In this document: positions 12,230-22,804 of the stretch, piece by piece
Numbering within the stretch: the stretch's first letter is position 1
How the letters are laid out: each line of letters starts with the position of its first letter
The notes under the pieces: model-generated
Told to the model about the DNA's origin: nothing
What the model saw: the letters and a program-made list of their open reading frames with translations, nothing else
Databases searched by the model: none
NCBI GenBank assembly: GCA_008360955.1
Contig: LUCM01008308.1
Span: forward strand, 95,602-159,601
Length of the DNA stretch: 64,000 bases
Source of the DNA: Fasciolopsis buskii
Lineage: Eukaryota; Platyhelminthes; Trematoda; Plagiorchiida; Fasciolidae
Direction of reading: 5' to 3'
Made by a program: the position numbers and the translations under genes

Positions 12230-12740
12230 ATTTAATAAGTTAGACAACTATATGGAAGAGAGAATATTTGAAATCTAATAACTTCAGTAAGTCGTATTGA
12301 GTCGTATCGCTTAAAGTCCCTGCATTGGTGATCTCGCACACATGATTTCAGCGGTCTAACTGAATCTCCACGGGCTAATCTACTGGGTTGGGTTTCCATG
12401 CACTTTGCCATATCACTGGCCGACCACCTCGACCCAGTCTCCAACTATTACCTGTCTCGCAGAACAGCGTAAGAAGGAGCCGTCGTTCTGTGGGCATACG
12501 CAAAACACGTCACAACCACCCCAACCGATTCTGATTTGGTGCCTGGTCTGAAGACTGGAACCTAACATCCACCTCTTTAGGCCTAACTTCTGAGTTACTC
12601 ACAAAAGTCTCCCGCCATATTCTAACAATACTACGAGAACGGAGTTGCTCAAACACGGAAACTCTCACATTTTCTTCTCCAAACGGTCAGGTTTCTGAGC
12701 CGTAAAAGCAGTGCTGACCTTAGTGGTATTGCGCACACTC
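12230..12740 (-). pseudogene. C-terminal tail fragments of RTE-like copy B
   Basis: The text is scattered over frames: a degraded SALLLR block near 12700, FEQLRSRSIVRIW at about 12650-12610, VSNSEVR near 12590, and NRLGWL, stop, RVLRMPTER at about 12530-12485. LGRGGRPVIW follows. These correspond to the tail words of the family (RCLRSIAR, SNxEVR, LRWLGHVLRMP, RGGQxxTW). At least one stop and several frameshifts are present. The last part (12444-12232) is open but no longer aligns clearly. Confidence 0.6.
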
Positions 12741-12969
12741 GATGTTTGATCGAAAAGATGTCATGCCGAAAAAACGGATGCTTTAAATTAGTTATCGATA
12801 ATTGGGTCTGAAGACACTTCATATGGTGTACGAATATTAGGCGAGAGACGGCTACCCACGCAGTTGAATTGATCTGTTTCGCCTGTTATTGTCCCGAAAG
12901 GACAGTTTTTGACCTCGGTTCAGTCCAGTCCCTAAGTTGCATTTTACCCACAAAAAGGCAAAACTCACT

Positions 12970-13227
12970 TCAAACTAACAAACTATCACTCAATTGAGTG
13001 AGCAAAACCGGTAACTTACTTGGGTCTTGACTCAGTAGTATAACTTTGGGTCTACGAAACCTGTGTGTATGTTCTAAGATTTTTCGCGAAGTGGAAACTT
13101 GGCCAATGCAATTGCGACCGGGAAGGAAACCGGCTAGATTCTCAAAAATGCACCCGTCGAGTGTAATAAGTAATCGACAAGGGAGACTTTCTGCGCTCAG
13201 TTTGATTGCAATGCTTACCAACCCCAT
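12970..13227 (-). pseudogene. RT fingers fragment of RTE-like copy B
   Basis: The open block 13227-12970 contains ENLAGFLPGRNCIGQ followed by ILEHTHRFRRPKVIL. This corresponds to the family's fingers block (AGFRxGRxCIDQ, then a stretch ending RRPTIV). The first catalytic Asp region (normally LDxxxAFD) is degraded to LLSQDPSKL. Downstream the frame jumps to MQLRDWTEP, which in the family lies after the YADD motif. The catalytic centre, about 120 residues, is therefore deleted. The overlapping plus-strand frame at 13046-13237 is its antisense shadow. Confidence 0.65.
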
Positions 13228-14005
13228 TTATCTGTGATTTCCACCTGAAGAACTGTCATCTTTCTTGGAAATCGGCGCAATTGCCGATTCACCCATCCCT
13301 GCCCAGATTGAGCCCAGCAACATTGCTAGCTACGACGTTAACATTTTACCGTCATCCTAGAAGAAGGACTGAGACGATCCATTCGGCCTGACTGTTTTAT
13401 GCTTTATCAGATAACCAATCTCCCTCACCACCTCCGTTTCACTTGCAAGCACAATTGGCGGTCGGCCAACAAAACTGCTCCCTAACAAGTTCTGCCCAAA
13501 GTTCAACCTGAAACTACTGACCGTGGATCAGCATGCCGTCGAACTACTTGATCACTTCATTGACCCTTCGTGAACTAGCATTCCTAATCAGTCTGGAAAG
13601 GTTCTGGCTATTGCCAATTGCTGCAGCCTATTCTATTTCCCCAGACTTCCCTTTTGAACACTGCTGCTGGTCCTTTCTCGGGCTCTTGGTTAGCTGATGT
13701 CTCAGGGATTTACGCGTTGCACGGCATCAGTGGGGGGGAGGGTGGTTCTGTGAGAATCAACATCCAGTAGGTACAAGACGCCCATACTTCCGACTGAAAC
13801 CTCTGAATAGTAAAGACATATCCAGATATTTGTCCAGCGAGCTCCCTTTTCTTGCAGCTCCTTTAAGGCAAATTTGTCCTGAAAAACGAAATTCCCACTT
13901 CCTCAGATGAAATGGTGGTGTAGGCCGCAATGAATCATCGTGACATCTGTCCCCCTTCTCAGATTTGTCGGATTAAGCACTTTGTTGACATGAATTTACA
14001 TTCGC

Positions 14006-14497
14006 TCATGAATTATGCGGAGAACTCTTAGGTAATTGCAAACATTGATAGTTCACTGTCAGTCTCAGTTGAGGCTTGTTGTTTCCACCAAGACCAAAAG
14101 TTAAAGAACCAAATGATGAAGATGACCAGCATGAAGTGGGAATTCTGTCGCTATGGAAATCTACTCTTCGGGGAGCACCGAATTTACATTTGGTTATTGT
14201 CTTCAAAACAATTTTAGCTTCAGAACCATGATCTCCAAAAACCTGTACTTGGAACCTTTTTAACAATCCAATATCATCTCATCAAGGAAGTTTTCACACC
14301 AGTTCCTGGTCCCCTCTTAGAACGACAAGTACACGTGATTTTTTGATATTTTGATGATACAGACACTGCCCACTTTCATCGTCCGTATCAAATCTTATCA
14401 GTATCTCTTCCACAGAGGGACAACTTAGCTGCACCAAGCTTTTATGTAATACATCTCGAGTTTTTCTTATCCGACTAATTATACATATCTTAGACAT
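14006..14497 (-). CDS. Possible two-exon gene with a 57-base intron
   Basis: Exon 1 would run from an ATG at 14497 to 14300 (66 codons) and exon 2 from 14242 to a TGA at 14006 (78 codons plus stop). The intron, 14299-14243, starts GTGTGA and ends TACAG. Joining at GT and AG keeps the frame exactly, in phase 0, giving about 144 residues. The first part is basic (RIRKTRDVLHK), then acidic (RFDTDDESGQ), then a strand-like stretch (KKSRVLVVLRGD). The second has GDHGSEAKIVLKTITK, a Ser/Gly-rich stretch and a Leu-rich end. No signal peptide or known motif. Introns of this size occur in flatworm genes. Weak points are a poor pyrimidine tract and no polyA signal nearby. It adjoins dead copy B but does not match it. 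Unknown function. Confidence 0.3.
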
Positions 14498-15449
14498 TGG
14501 CTTTGTAATTATCTCGTTACATTTTTTGGATTACTTCTGAAATATCTGAGATTTCTTAAGAGCCCCCTCAGGCATCTAGTCCTAATAAGAGTAATCATTT
14601 CCTCGGTACTGAAAACCGTAGTAAGTTACCCGTATGCTTTCACGTGGGTTTAAGTGTGTAAGTGTTGATGCTGTCTGACACACCTTCCGAGCCTCGGCTC
14701 ACACTGGCCTTTCCGTTTTAGTCTTTTCAGGTTAGTACACCAACCCCTTCGAAGATCGCAGTCCTAGTCCATACTCCAACAATACAAATCACGTTTGACA
14801 TTTTTCCTCAAAACCATTTCATAATTATCTTAACAAATGTATATCTATAACTGATACTCGTTCCAGTCATAACGGATTGTTTTCTTTTGGTAAAACCTAT
14901 ACAACTTCAGTTGTGCTTTGTCTGAATAGATTGTCTTTCAACCCGAATTGATCCCTTGTCATGTCATATTAAGTAAACATTAACCGGAGTTTTATTAGAG
15001 CAACTGTGTAGCTGCTGAATATTCACCCTTGGACTCATTCAGCTAATTCTTGGGCTAGCTTAACTGGCTTAGAACGCGGTGCAGACTTCTTTTTCACGCA
15101 AATTAAGATCTTTTCCTACAATTAACCATGGATTGCTTCTTCTTTGACCGAAAGATCATTAGAACAGTTTATTCGCCTATTCCTGTTCGTAACCATTACT
15201 TTCCAAATCTAGCCTTCCCTTCTGCACTCACTCTGTCAGCCAGCAGAACCGTACCTTGAATTCCTTGGTGCTATCACTGACTCATGTTGTCCATGTGGCA
15301 GCCATCTGCTAATGTGTTGCTTTGCCCAGTTGGGTTGATCTTTGCAAACGCTGAACCACAAGACATAACTGCTAACGTCGCACGATAGCACAGGAACACA
15401 GCCTGTGGTCTAGCAAGACACAAACACATGCTGAGATTGGAGACACAAT
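14498..15449. other. Non-coding stretch
   Basis: No supported gene; possible upstream region of the two-exon candidate on the minus strand. A GC-richer patch from about 15270 leads into the LTR-like segment. The minus frame at 15274-15516 is balanced in composition but has no recognisable motif; it could be leader or gag-like text of an LTR element. Confidence 0.4.
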
Positions 15450-15720
15450 GGTTCGGGCTCGAGTCTTCAAGTCCCGTAGTGAGAACGGAACAGCGGCTTC
15501 CTGAGTGAGCAGCCATACGGAACAGAAAAAAACGTGGAACTCAAACAGCTAGCCCAACCCGCTAGCGAAAGAGAGAAGGCGAACACAGGACAGTGCCGAG
15601 CGTTTATTGGTGGCCCACCAGTACAAATCAAAAGTCAAGTGGGCTCTATCGTTTATATAGTTTGTGGGGTGGCCTTGGTCAGTACGCGAAACAGCAAACT
15701 ACAGAAAGCGTTCTGGTGAA
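15450..15720 (-). repeat. Possible solo LTR
   Basis: On the minus strand a TATA box (TATATAAAC, within 15651-15660) is followed after about 45 bases by AATAAA (15608-15603) in a GC-richer island that contrasts with AT-rich flanks. That spacing is typical of the promoter-to-polyA layout of a compact LTR, where one segment drives and ends the transcript. I cannot fix the TG/CA ends, and I see no second LTR, primer-binding site or pol gene, so at most this is a solo or truncated LTR. The plus frame at 15534-15719 across it is probably incidental. Confidence 0.3.
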
Positions 15721-15847
15721 TCTTTTAGCGGACGCAAAACTTTTCAACCGCAGAATATTTAAAATAACGTCAATTTCAAAATACCGAGGAAACATACGAA
15801 CAGAACTAAAATCTGCGGCACCAGAAACCCTAGAATTGTCAACGACC

Positions 15848-15934
15848 ATGACTCATGTTATCTTGGTGGTAGCCTGTTTGTTTATGGTGATTATATTTTT
15901 TTCAACAATACTGAAAATGCTCAGAAAGCAAAAG
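15848..15934 (+). CDS. Possible 29-codon exon with one membrane helix
   Basis: An ATG at 15848 starts exactly 29 codons (87 bases) ending in AAAAG before a GTACTC donor. The peptide has a short N-terminus, a hydrophobic stretch of about 20 residues (residues 4-23, including VILVVACLFMVIIFF) and a basic end (KMLRKQK), as expected for a signal anchor with the basic side in the cytosol. Length divisible by three fits a phase-0 first exon. The frame is also open upstream to 15593 and downstream to 15967. The downstream exon is not identified. Chance is possible. Confidence 0.22.
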
Positions 15935-17023
15935 GTACTCACGTACAAAGCTGGCCGAAATTCATAAATCAAGAAATTTTTGTAATTTTTGAAGTCTGAG
16001 TTATAGCCTTTAGATGCGCTCTTTTCCAAAGAGGTTCTGCAAGTCAAAAATCTCAAATCCTTTCGTTGTGATGCAGTTCATTTGACCCAAAGAGTAAAAC
16101 TAAAATGAAGTTGAATTGGGCCGACAGATGACGAGTTTATACCATTCTTCATCGACTTTCTTTGTTCTTGGGTTCAATCCGATCGTTACTTTGGCTACCG
16201 AGCTTCTATCCAAGTGTTCTGTTCCTCATTTCAAGTGCACATAATTACCACCATTCAAGGTGCATAAGGTTTGAACTCCTGTTGTTTGCTGAAGTGCCAT
16301 CATCCCAGAAACCTCGTATCTGCTGCTCCAAAGTTCTCTGAAGTTGCTCTCGTCAGACTTCCTCAAATGCATCCGAATATACCACAAAAAGTTTCAGTTT
16401 TTCTATAACTCAAAGTTCTTTCTCAATGATGGAGCCTGCCTAATCCTTTAAGTCGGTGAGTCCCTAAGTAACTCTGTGCGATCCGTGCACTGCATGCTGC
16501 TTGTTCATACTTTTGTTTTTGATTCAATGACCTGATCTGTCTTCCCCGGTGTCAATTTTCCCAGACAACCTTCCTGGCTTCCAAACTGGTTCACCATCCA
16601 TTGTAGAAACCTAAGGCAGGGGACAAACATTAAAAAACCCATTGCTAGCAATTCTGTTCTACTCCAGTCAGTTGTTTTCCCTTTTCCAACTTCGAACCTC
16701 CTTAGGAGTCGTTCGGTTTCTGTCCCTTCTAACTTTGTACTTGGACTAATCTCTCTATTGTTCACTGTCGTTTACTTTACATGCATCGGGTCATATTTCT
16801 TCCAAAAGCAACCTACAGTAAATCGCTCCCCTGCTCAACAAGCACGTGTACCGACCGATGAGGACAAGATAAAAACAAAATTATTCTCTCAACTTGGTTG
16901 TTTTTCTCCTTGTCAGCGTCGCGTGCATTTTAATAGCTATTGCTATATTTTTTATTTCATCGCATCATTTTGAGGGCATTTGAATGAAACATCAAAGAAC
17001 TACTTCCAAAAATATATAGTGAA
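15935..17023. other. Decayed coding traces on the minus strand
   Basis: The minus strand from about 16770 to 15970 reads as broken coding text. An open block at 16765-16505 (TETERLLRRFEVGKGKTTDW) has balanced composition. Near 16400-16270 another frame gives VVYSDAFEEV, a TGA, then EQLQRTLEQQIRGFWDD. Stops and frame changes suggest an old mobile-element protein or pseudogene. I cannot assign a family; no RT, integrase or transposase motif is clear. Confidence 0.3.
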
Positions 17024-17339
17024 TTACAAAATGTAGGCACCGGACATGTGTGAATTAGAACAGGATGCCAAGTGGGGAAGTTCACCGACAGTGCACGGGT
17101 TCGAATACATGATCTTCACGTCGAAGCACCCTAACTTATCTCTCTGACCATCGCCAGTCATATCCAAGTAAATGGTATCTCGTTTGGGCATCAACAAGCT
17201 CGCTCGCCTTGTGGTTTGTCTTAGTTGCCGATCCCTTAAAAGTATTGTCAAGACATGGTAAATTTTTAATTGACCCATAAAATGAATAGTAATCGGAATT
17301 CTTTGCCGTAAGATGACTTGCCTGGGAATAACCTCAGCT
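17024..17339 (-). CDS. Possible exon with a DxxGDGxxD loop
   Basis: Open from an AATTTAG acceptor (exon begins at 17339) to a TAA at 17024, about 105 codons. The first half alternates hydrophobic and basic residues (RQRIPITIHFMG, HVLTILLRD, TTRRASLLMPKRD). Then comes YLDMTGDGQRD, with Asp-Met-Thr-Gly-Asp-Gly-Gln-Arg-Asp at 17164-17138. This spacing is the calcium loop seen in FG-GAP/VCBS repeats and related folds. A Cys-containing end follows. It could be a last or internal exon of a secreted or membrane protein with such repeats. One loop is weak evidence, and the upstream exon was not found. The gene family is not recognised. Confidence 0.33.
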
Positions 17340-18810
17340 CTAAATTGGTGCAAGATCGCAGCAGACTACATTAGTCAAACGTGTTAGCAAAAATGAATGT
17401 GCTGATTCCTGTTCACACTTTCATGCCTATGTGAATTCTATCAATTAGCCAGAAAAGTCAGTTAGAGAAAGTTATACATAAAGGTTTTGCGCACAGAGGA
17501 CTATAAAGAGATTTTTAAACGACAGTGCAAGCCACCGAACACGTACCGACCCTGTCTCGTTTTCACAACGCCTTCCATGTCCACTCCAGCCACTGATTTT
17601 TTCGGGATTCGTGTTTGCACACATGCAAATTTAAGCAAATTCAAGTACACCCCTATTTGCGAAGCCGCCATCCCGAGTGTCAGTCGAGCGGGTTGAGGCT
17701 AGCTGAATGATAGATGTTCGTTTCCACGATGATTATTTGACTCTATGGGAAACCGACTACTGCCGACGAATCCGTGTGCCCGTTCCCTCTACCTATCAGT
17801 TACGACTTATCCTCAAGCAACCTGCAGTGAGTCACGCAAATCAAGGCAAACGAAGTAGGTCAAAAGCTAGCAGGCAAGTCGAGACGGCTACCGAATGACA
17901 TAGATTAGACCTACAGCATGAAACGGATCGGATACATGGGGAATAGTCATAAGGTTGTTTGTATCAATATCATTGACATCCGAAACTGGTTACTACCCTG
18001 TTGGATGCGGTCACATCAAAGTTGACGTCTTGGTCGATTTTTGCGCATGCTTGCATGTATGCACACCTCTGTCTAAAGATTTAGGAGGGGTGACTTCGAG
18101 GTGCGGACAGTTGTTTGCACCAGTGGCATTGAAGCCCACTACCTAGAAAAGGCGGCCCGATAATTAGATGTTCATTATTTCGTAATTCCATGTTCAAGTC
18201 TCCTTTACAAGCTCGAATGTTAATGTAATTGTTAGGGCTTTCAGACTGACTAATCTCAAAGTATCTGCGCTTCACCTATTCTGATTTCAAATTGAAAGAT
18301 AACTATGATAGTAGTCTATAGATAGGCACTATACATTCGTCAGTGCAAGTCAACGATGTTGGTTGTTTAAAAACCGGAAAACCAGCAATGAGAACAAAAG
18401 TTGCCTGTGTTACTAATATGACTTTTTGACTTTTGTGACTATAAATCTTATTGATTTTTTAACCGCAAACTATGTACGGCATGGATGCGAAACTCGCGAT
18501 TAACTTTCCTCCTGTTATGAATAATAGTCCATCGAATCACACATCTGCAGTATTCTGCAGCTCACCTCCTAAAAAGAATGCATGTAATATGTAGGTGGAT
18601 GACGTTCGACGTCTACAAGAACAAATAGAGATTACCGGAAGTATACATCGGGTTTTCTGGTTGCTACCACTCATTGAGCATGCGTACCCCCTACTTCTCA
18701 GTCAATTTGTCAGAGTACCTGAACACTGCAATTGTAATTCGCCACCGGAATCTTTTTACGGCGTGATTTCGAAAGGATCACGAAGCCATTTTGAGAATCA
18801 GTGTTTGTTC
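17340..18810. other. Non-coding stretch
   Basis: No supported gene. Short frames at 17487-17696, 17707-17898 and 17955-18146 (plus) lack splice support and motif. GC rises slightly around 17500-17900. The plus frame beginning at 18595 (VRRLQEQIEIT) looks helical but runs on through microsatellite DNA. Confidence 0.5.
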
Positions 18811-18840
18811 TATGTGTGTGTGTTTGTGTGTGTGTGTGTT
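18811..18840. repeat. TG microsatellite
   Basis: Slightly interrupted TG dinucleotide run of about 30 bases, with a single TTT interruption. It has no coding role; the Cys/Val-rich stretch in the plus frame across it is an artefact of the repeat. Confidence 0.9.
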
Positions 18841-18966
18841 AGGAGCTGCCATAAGAGAATGACCCAAGATCGAATATTTGTAGTCGGCAATGTTTACATA
18901 GTTGTGATCCCCCAGACAGATTCTGTATCGATTCGAAATCCTATCATGAAGAAAGATGCTGCTGGG

Positions 18967-18971
18967 TATAC

Positions 18972-19004
<33 letters not shown>
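18967..19004. repeat. TA microsatellite
   Basis: About 38 bases of alternating TA with two single-base interruptions (one C, one G). It is self-complementary, so it can form a hairpin. It produces the Tyr-Ile repeats seen in all overlapping frames. Confidence 0.9.
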
Positions 19005-20985
19005 CCTGAACATAGTCGTATAAAACATTATCAGGGAGAAAAAAGACTTTAGGATCATAACAGCAGTTAGTTTTCCCGGGAGGTAATCCATTTTGCGTTA
19101 TCAAATCTCGACAGATAATCAGAAGCCAAAGAAGCATTTGACAACCGCTTGTATCTTGTCAATAATTAGCGGAATTAAATGACCTGGGCTAAGAACCATG
19201 GGCAAATGGTTTCTACTCGAATTTCCTTACTCCAAGGCTCTCGAGGATCTGTTGAACCTCAAACGTCATTGCTTTGACACGATTAACTTCCGGCACCCGC
19301 ATCGATCGAATCCTTCGGTAATCAAACTTTGCTTGCATTTTATTTTACTGGTCATCTAGTCTACGAGGCTAGTGCCTGAGTTACTTATGAATGGTTTACA
19401 TGTTCACCTTTTCAAACTTACCTGTGTTTTTACCCGTTTTGCTCAGCAAAGGATATTTTTTTCAACCACATACTACTATCTAAATTGAAGGGCAACTCAT
19501 GTTTGTTGGGTGATTTCTCGTGCCTGATTTTGTACCACATCAGAGCAATGCACGGAAGCAAATTATCCCCAACTTAATTTTAGTTTGTTAGGGAACCAGT
19601 GAACTAATATTTTTAAAGACGGTGGCAATAATCTCAACTTCTTCGGCTATTTTGAACCCAACGTCACATGCTAGCATTGTACGCACCGAATGAGCATTCG
19701 AAACCGAAAGACTAGGGCGTTTGAAAATTTTTTGTGCTTCCTCGCGCGCTGGCTGATTCGGAGTCGAGTTCAGTACTCTATGATGTATATACCAATGTTC
19801 TTCTATGAAGGCTTCAACACGAAAGTTGTACTGTGTGTCATCGACCGAATTGTATGTGGATCGAAGAGTTCCAGCTTAAATGAAATAACCCACCGAACAA
19901 CTGATAAAACTTGGAAAACCTGACAGTAGAAACAATACTGCCAATTATATTCTCGTTAATTTTCTCCAAACAACAAAACAGTATTAATTTCTTTCTAGTA
20001 AAACGAGGTATCAGATGTACCACTGTTACATATTGATTCTTTTGTGGCACGGTGAAGGGATACTGATAGCCAAACTTGTAGTAGGAAAAATACGGCCACT
20101 ATATAAGTAAGCATTCTAAGTATTTGAAAACTTTACTCCTTTTGTGTATGTGAACATCTTATCTTTTCCAAGAACAGGAAGGTTTTCAAGGATTTGCTGT
20201 TCGGTATTTGTGAGCTTGACGACTGTCCTCGGAATTCTCTTCGGTTTCAATTGCCCGCGAATCCACTGTGCCTGATTCATGGTGGACTGACAGAAAGAAA
20301 ATAATTCAAGATGGAAATCGACGAGGTTTCTTTTTGTTTATATGTGAAAGTTGGCTAGCGTTCTGTAGCACCACCATGATGGATTTCTTTAGCCAGAGGA
20401 AGCTGATTTGTAGATTTTGAATCCAATCCCCTTAATGTACCATTCCCGATTTGCTATGCCGAGTTTGCACCGCGTCAGGAATGCGCAAGCCACGCGGATG
20501 AAGTCAACGGACATAATCCACAGGCTGCTGGTGAGGTTGTCGAGCTGCTTTGTCTTTCATAATTAGTTCATGTACCAACCCTTGCCTCTCACGCTTACGT
20601 CAATAAGAAGGTGGGCATCAACTTTCTCTTCTGCATTATTATAATTTCCCGATTCTAACCTACAGAGGCTTAAACGCGGTGAGAAATAATCGGTATCATT
20701 TTTTGTTACTGGCCGAGTTTTGCCGTCTGCGCTGTCGTAGTGGATGAAGAGTTAACCATCTGCTTAGTGTGCGTCAGCAGCACAAAGCTATGAATGGCAC
20801 ATAGTGAAAAGGAATTCCTATACATTAACCTGACCGGTACCCTAACGATACGAGCCAACATACTTGCTGTATTTTCTCCTGTTTTTATGACGGTGTAATT
20901 TTCACGAGGTTTTATTTCATACTAACACTCTGAGTGCATCCATTATCATCTATTCAATGTTCGTTTCACGTGAATTTACTGTTCG
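19005..20985. other. Non-coding stretch
   Basis: I see no gene, RNA or repeat that can be supported. Frames at 19690-19923 and 19838-20050 are short and AT-biased. Confidence 0.55.
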
Positions 20986-21013
20986 TTATTACTATTATTA
21001 TAATTATTATTAT
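20986..21013. repeat. TTA/ATT trinucleotide repeat
   Basis: Imperfect ATT repeat of about 28 bases. The TTA and TTG codons just after it (21016 onward) build the Leu-rich, signal-peptide-like start of the plus frame that continues to 21261. That resemblance may come only from the repeat. Confidence 0.8.
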
Positions 21014-22789
21014 GAACGTTATCCCTAGTACTACTTTTATTATTGTTACTGAAGACAGTAATTGTTTTTGTCATTGTAGTTAGTGTATTTGCCGAGGATG
21101 ATGATGAGGAGGAAGAGGATTTGGAAACTGTAATTCCATTAGCCGTACACGTCAAGGGAGACCCATTTATGTCTTTGATTTGTGTTTTGGATGGATTCCA
21201 TCCTTTACCTACAAGTCATCCTAGGAAAGAAATCTGCCGGAACCCAGGAATGATATCATGAACAGTGTTCTATGAACTTTCAAGCCATCACGAATTAGTT
21301 AGCATAACCAGAAACACTTATCGTCTTAAGGAGTAACGTTTCTGCTTTGCCTGTCCATTTATTTGTGGCTCATCATTGGTTCGCACATGTCCGCGTCTTC
21401 TTGGTGATATGCAAATCAGCCCCGAACTAGCGGCGACCTATTTCCTTGTCTTTCTAACTGCGGCTCGCTGAATTAGTCACGGTGACTAATGATGATTGCA
21501 GCTGATTGTCTCCTGCGTTATTTTTTGTTGAAATTTCCAGTATACTGTTCCATGTGTAAGTGGCTGGTTGATTTTCAATGATCACAATAGTAACTTCGTT
21601 ATTTCCACGAATTTAGTCTCCAGCCTATTGTATAACACAAATGGAAAGGAATCTAGAGTTAAACAAATGGATCGGAAACAAATGATGTTCACAGGTATGT
21701 AATTGACACTCCACAGCAGCAATTTTGGACTTGAAAATGTTGCATTAGCTTAATTGATATTTTCCAAATCGTGTCATTTGTCGCTGACAGGCGTATCCGG
21801 AAACCAGGATCAGGAAAAGGACTGGAAAATAAACCAATAAACCTTTTTCAGGACAGCTGATATTAGGAAAATTACTTTGGTAATTTAAGGTCTGTCATTT
21901 GTGAAAATTTGCTATTGCAAGTAGGTCAAAAGAACAACCCGAGGGGACATTGACATGTGTAAGCTTGAAACCGAAGTAAACGAGAAATTTCGCATTTATG
22001 TCTGAAGCAGCTATGTAAACGGCAAATACGATTAGATGGTGGTTGACGAATCGGGCGGTGCAATCTGAATCCCGAACACAGTAGACACAAACTCATGTGC
22101 GATAATGTCAGGTAATCACTGTTGCAAAGGTTACTTTAATGTCAGCCTAAATGTTTCCAGTCGATTCTATTTCATATTCAGATTTCTGTTTTACGGCTAC
22201 TTATGCCGAAAACAATCTAATCGGGCAGATATCGAAGCTCGTTCAATAATCTAAAGAACATTGTTTATTGAGAACAACACGACGTGGCGAACAAGCTCGT
22301 TTTCAGTTATACGTATTCATGTCAATACATAACATTAAATATGGTCGGGAGATGGTTCAAGGGAAATTGTCCGTTTGCATTCACATCAGTTCACAACTCT
22401 AAGAATGCGTCAAACGTTTAAAACACTGTTTATCGATATTCTGTGACAATTATTCACTAGTCTTGTAGTTGGCTGACCATTTCGACCCATTTATTTGAAA
22501 TATCATGCAACTTTATAACTCCATCTATCAACTGATGCCTCCAGTTTGGACATTTTGCAGTTTTGTTGGTCTTTAACCAGAATATTGAATATGGAGATTA
22601 TTTATTTATTACCGTTGTAATTATTTCCGGTTATTCTGCGGGGTCGAAAAGAAAAAGACATATTACTTAAGGCTAATGCACAAAACTTCTCAAACATATC
22701 TGTTATTTCCCTGTTGGTGTTGAATACCATCAGTCTGAAATAACTAAAATACGATTTGCGTTCTTTTTTCCTTTTATCCTTTTACTTTC
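21014..22789. other. Non-coding stretch with one odd acidic frame
   Basis: A plus frame at 21016-21261 reads as a hydrophobic stretch then EDDDEEEEDLE, but has no ATG and borders a repeat. The rest shows nothing. The tail end, 22790-22804, belongs to the terminal exon candidate on the minus strand. Confidence 0.45.
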
Positions 22790-22795
22790 TTTATT
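22790..22795 (-). terminator. PolyA signal AATAAA
   Basis: AATAAA on the minus strand, nine bases after the TGA of the terminal exon candidate at 22805-22975. This is unusually close to the stop. Very short 3' untranslated regions occur in compact genes, but AATAAA is also common by chance in AT-rich DNA. Confidence 0.3.
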
Positions 22796-22804
22796 AATGA
22801 CACA

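Larger units (their letters stand above)
12230..13740 (-). mobile_element. RTE-like non-LTR relic, copy B, strongly eroded
   Basis: A second element of the same general family as copy A, same strand, about 5.3 kb further on. It is much more decayed, and ATG-based frames show only part of it. From 5' to 3' (high to low coordinates): linker text with three in-frame stops (LRHQLTKSPRKDQ, AAIGNSQNLSRLIRN, VELWAELVREQFCWP) at about 13735-13430; RT fingers (ENLAGFLPGRNCIGQ) at 13143-13099; a large deletion; then tail text from about 12740 to 12230. No endonuclease was found upstream. The block order matches copy A, which makes coincidence unlikely. It is a 5'-truncated dead copy with an internal deletion. 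Confidence 0.7.

Noticed and set aside
13046..13237. Plus-strand frame of 63 codons
   Set aside because: Antisense shadow of the RT fingers relic of copy B.
13725..13750. G-rich run as a G-quadruplex
   Set aside because: Only one long and two short G runs; four proper tracts are not present.
17080..17100. B-box-like GGGTTCGAATA suggesting a tRNA gene on the plus strand
   Set aside because: A-box-like text lies only about 21 bases upstream, too close for a tRNA, and no cloverleaf forms; it lies inside a better minus-strand exon candidate.
18595..19023. Longest plus frame outside the mobile elements (142 codons)
   Set aside because: It runs through the TG and TA microsatellites, which supply its Cys/Val and Tyr/Ile runs; only the first few codons (VRRLQEQIEIT) look like an exon.
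18778..19137. 119-codon minus frame over the same microsatellites
   Set aside because: Its Tyr-Ile and His-Thr repeats are the microsatellites read in reverse; no independent coding sign.
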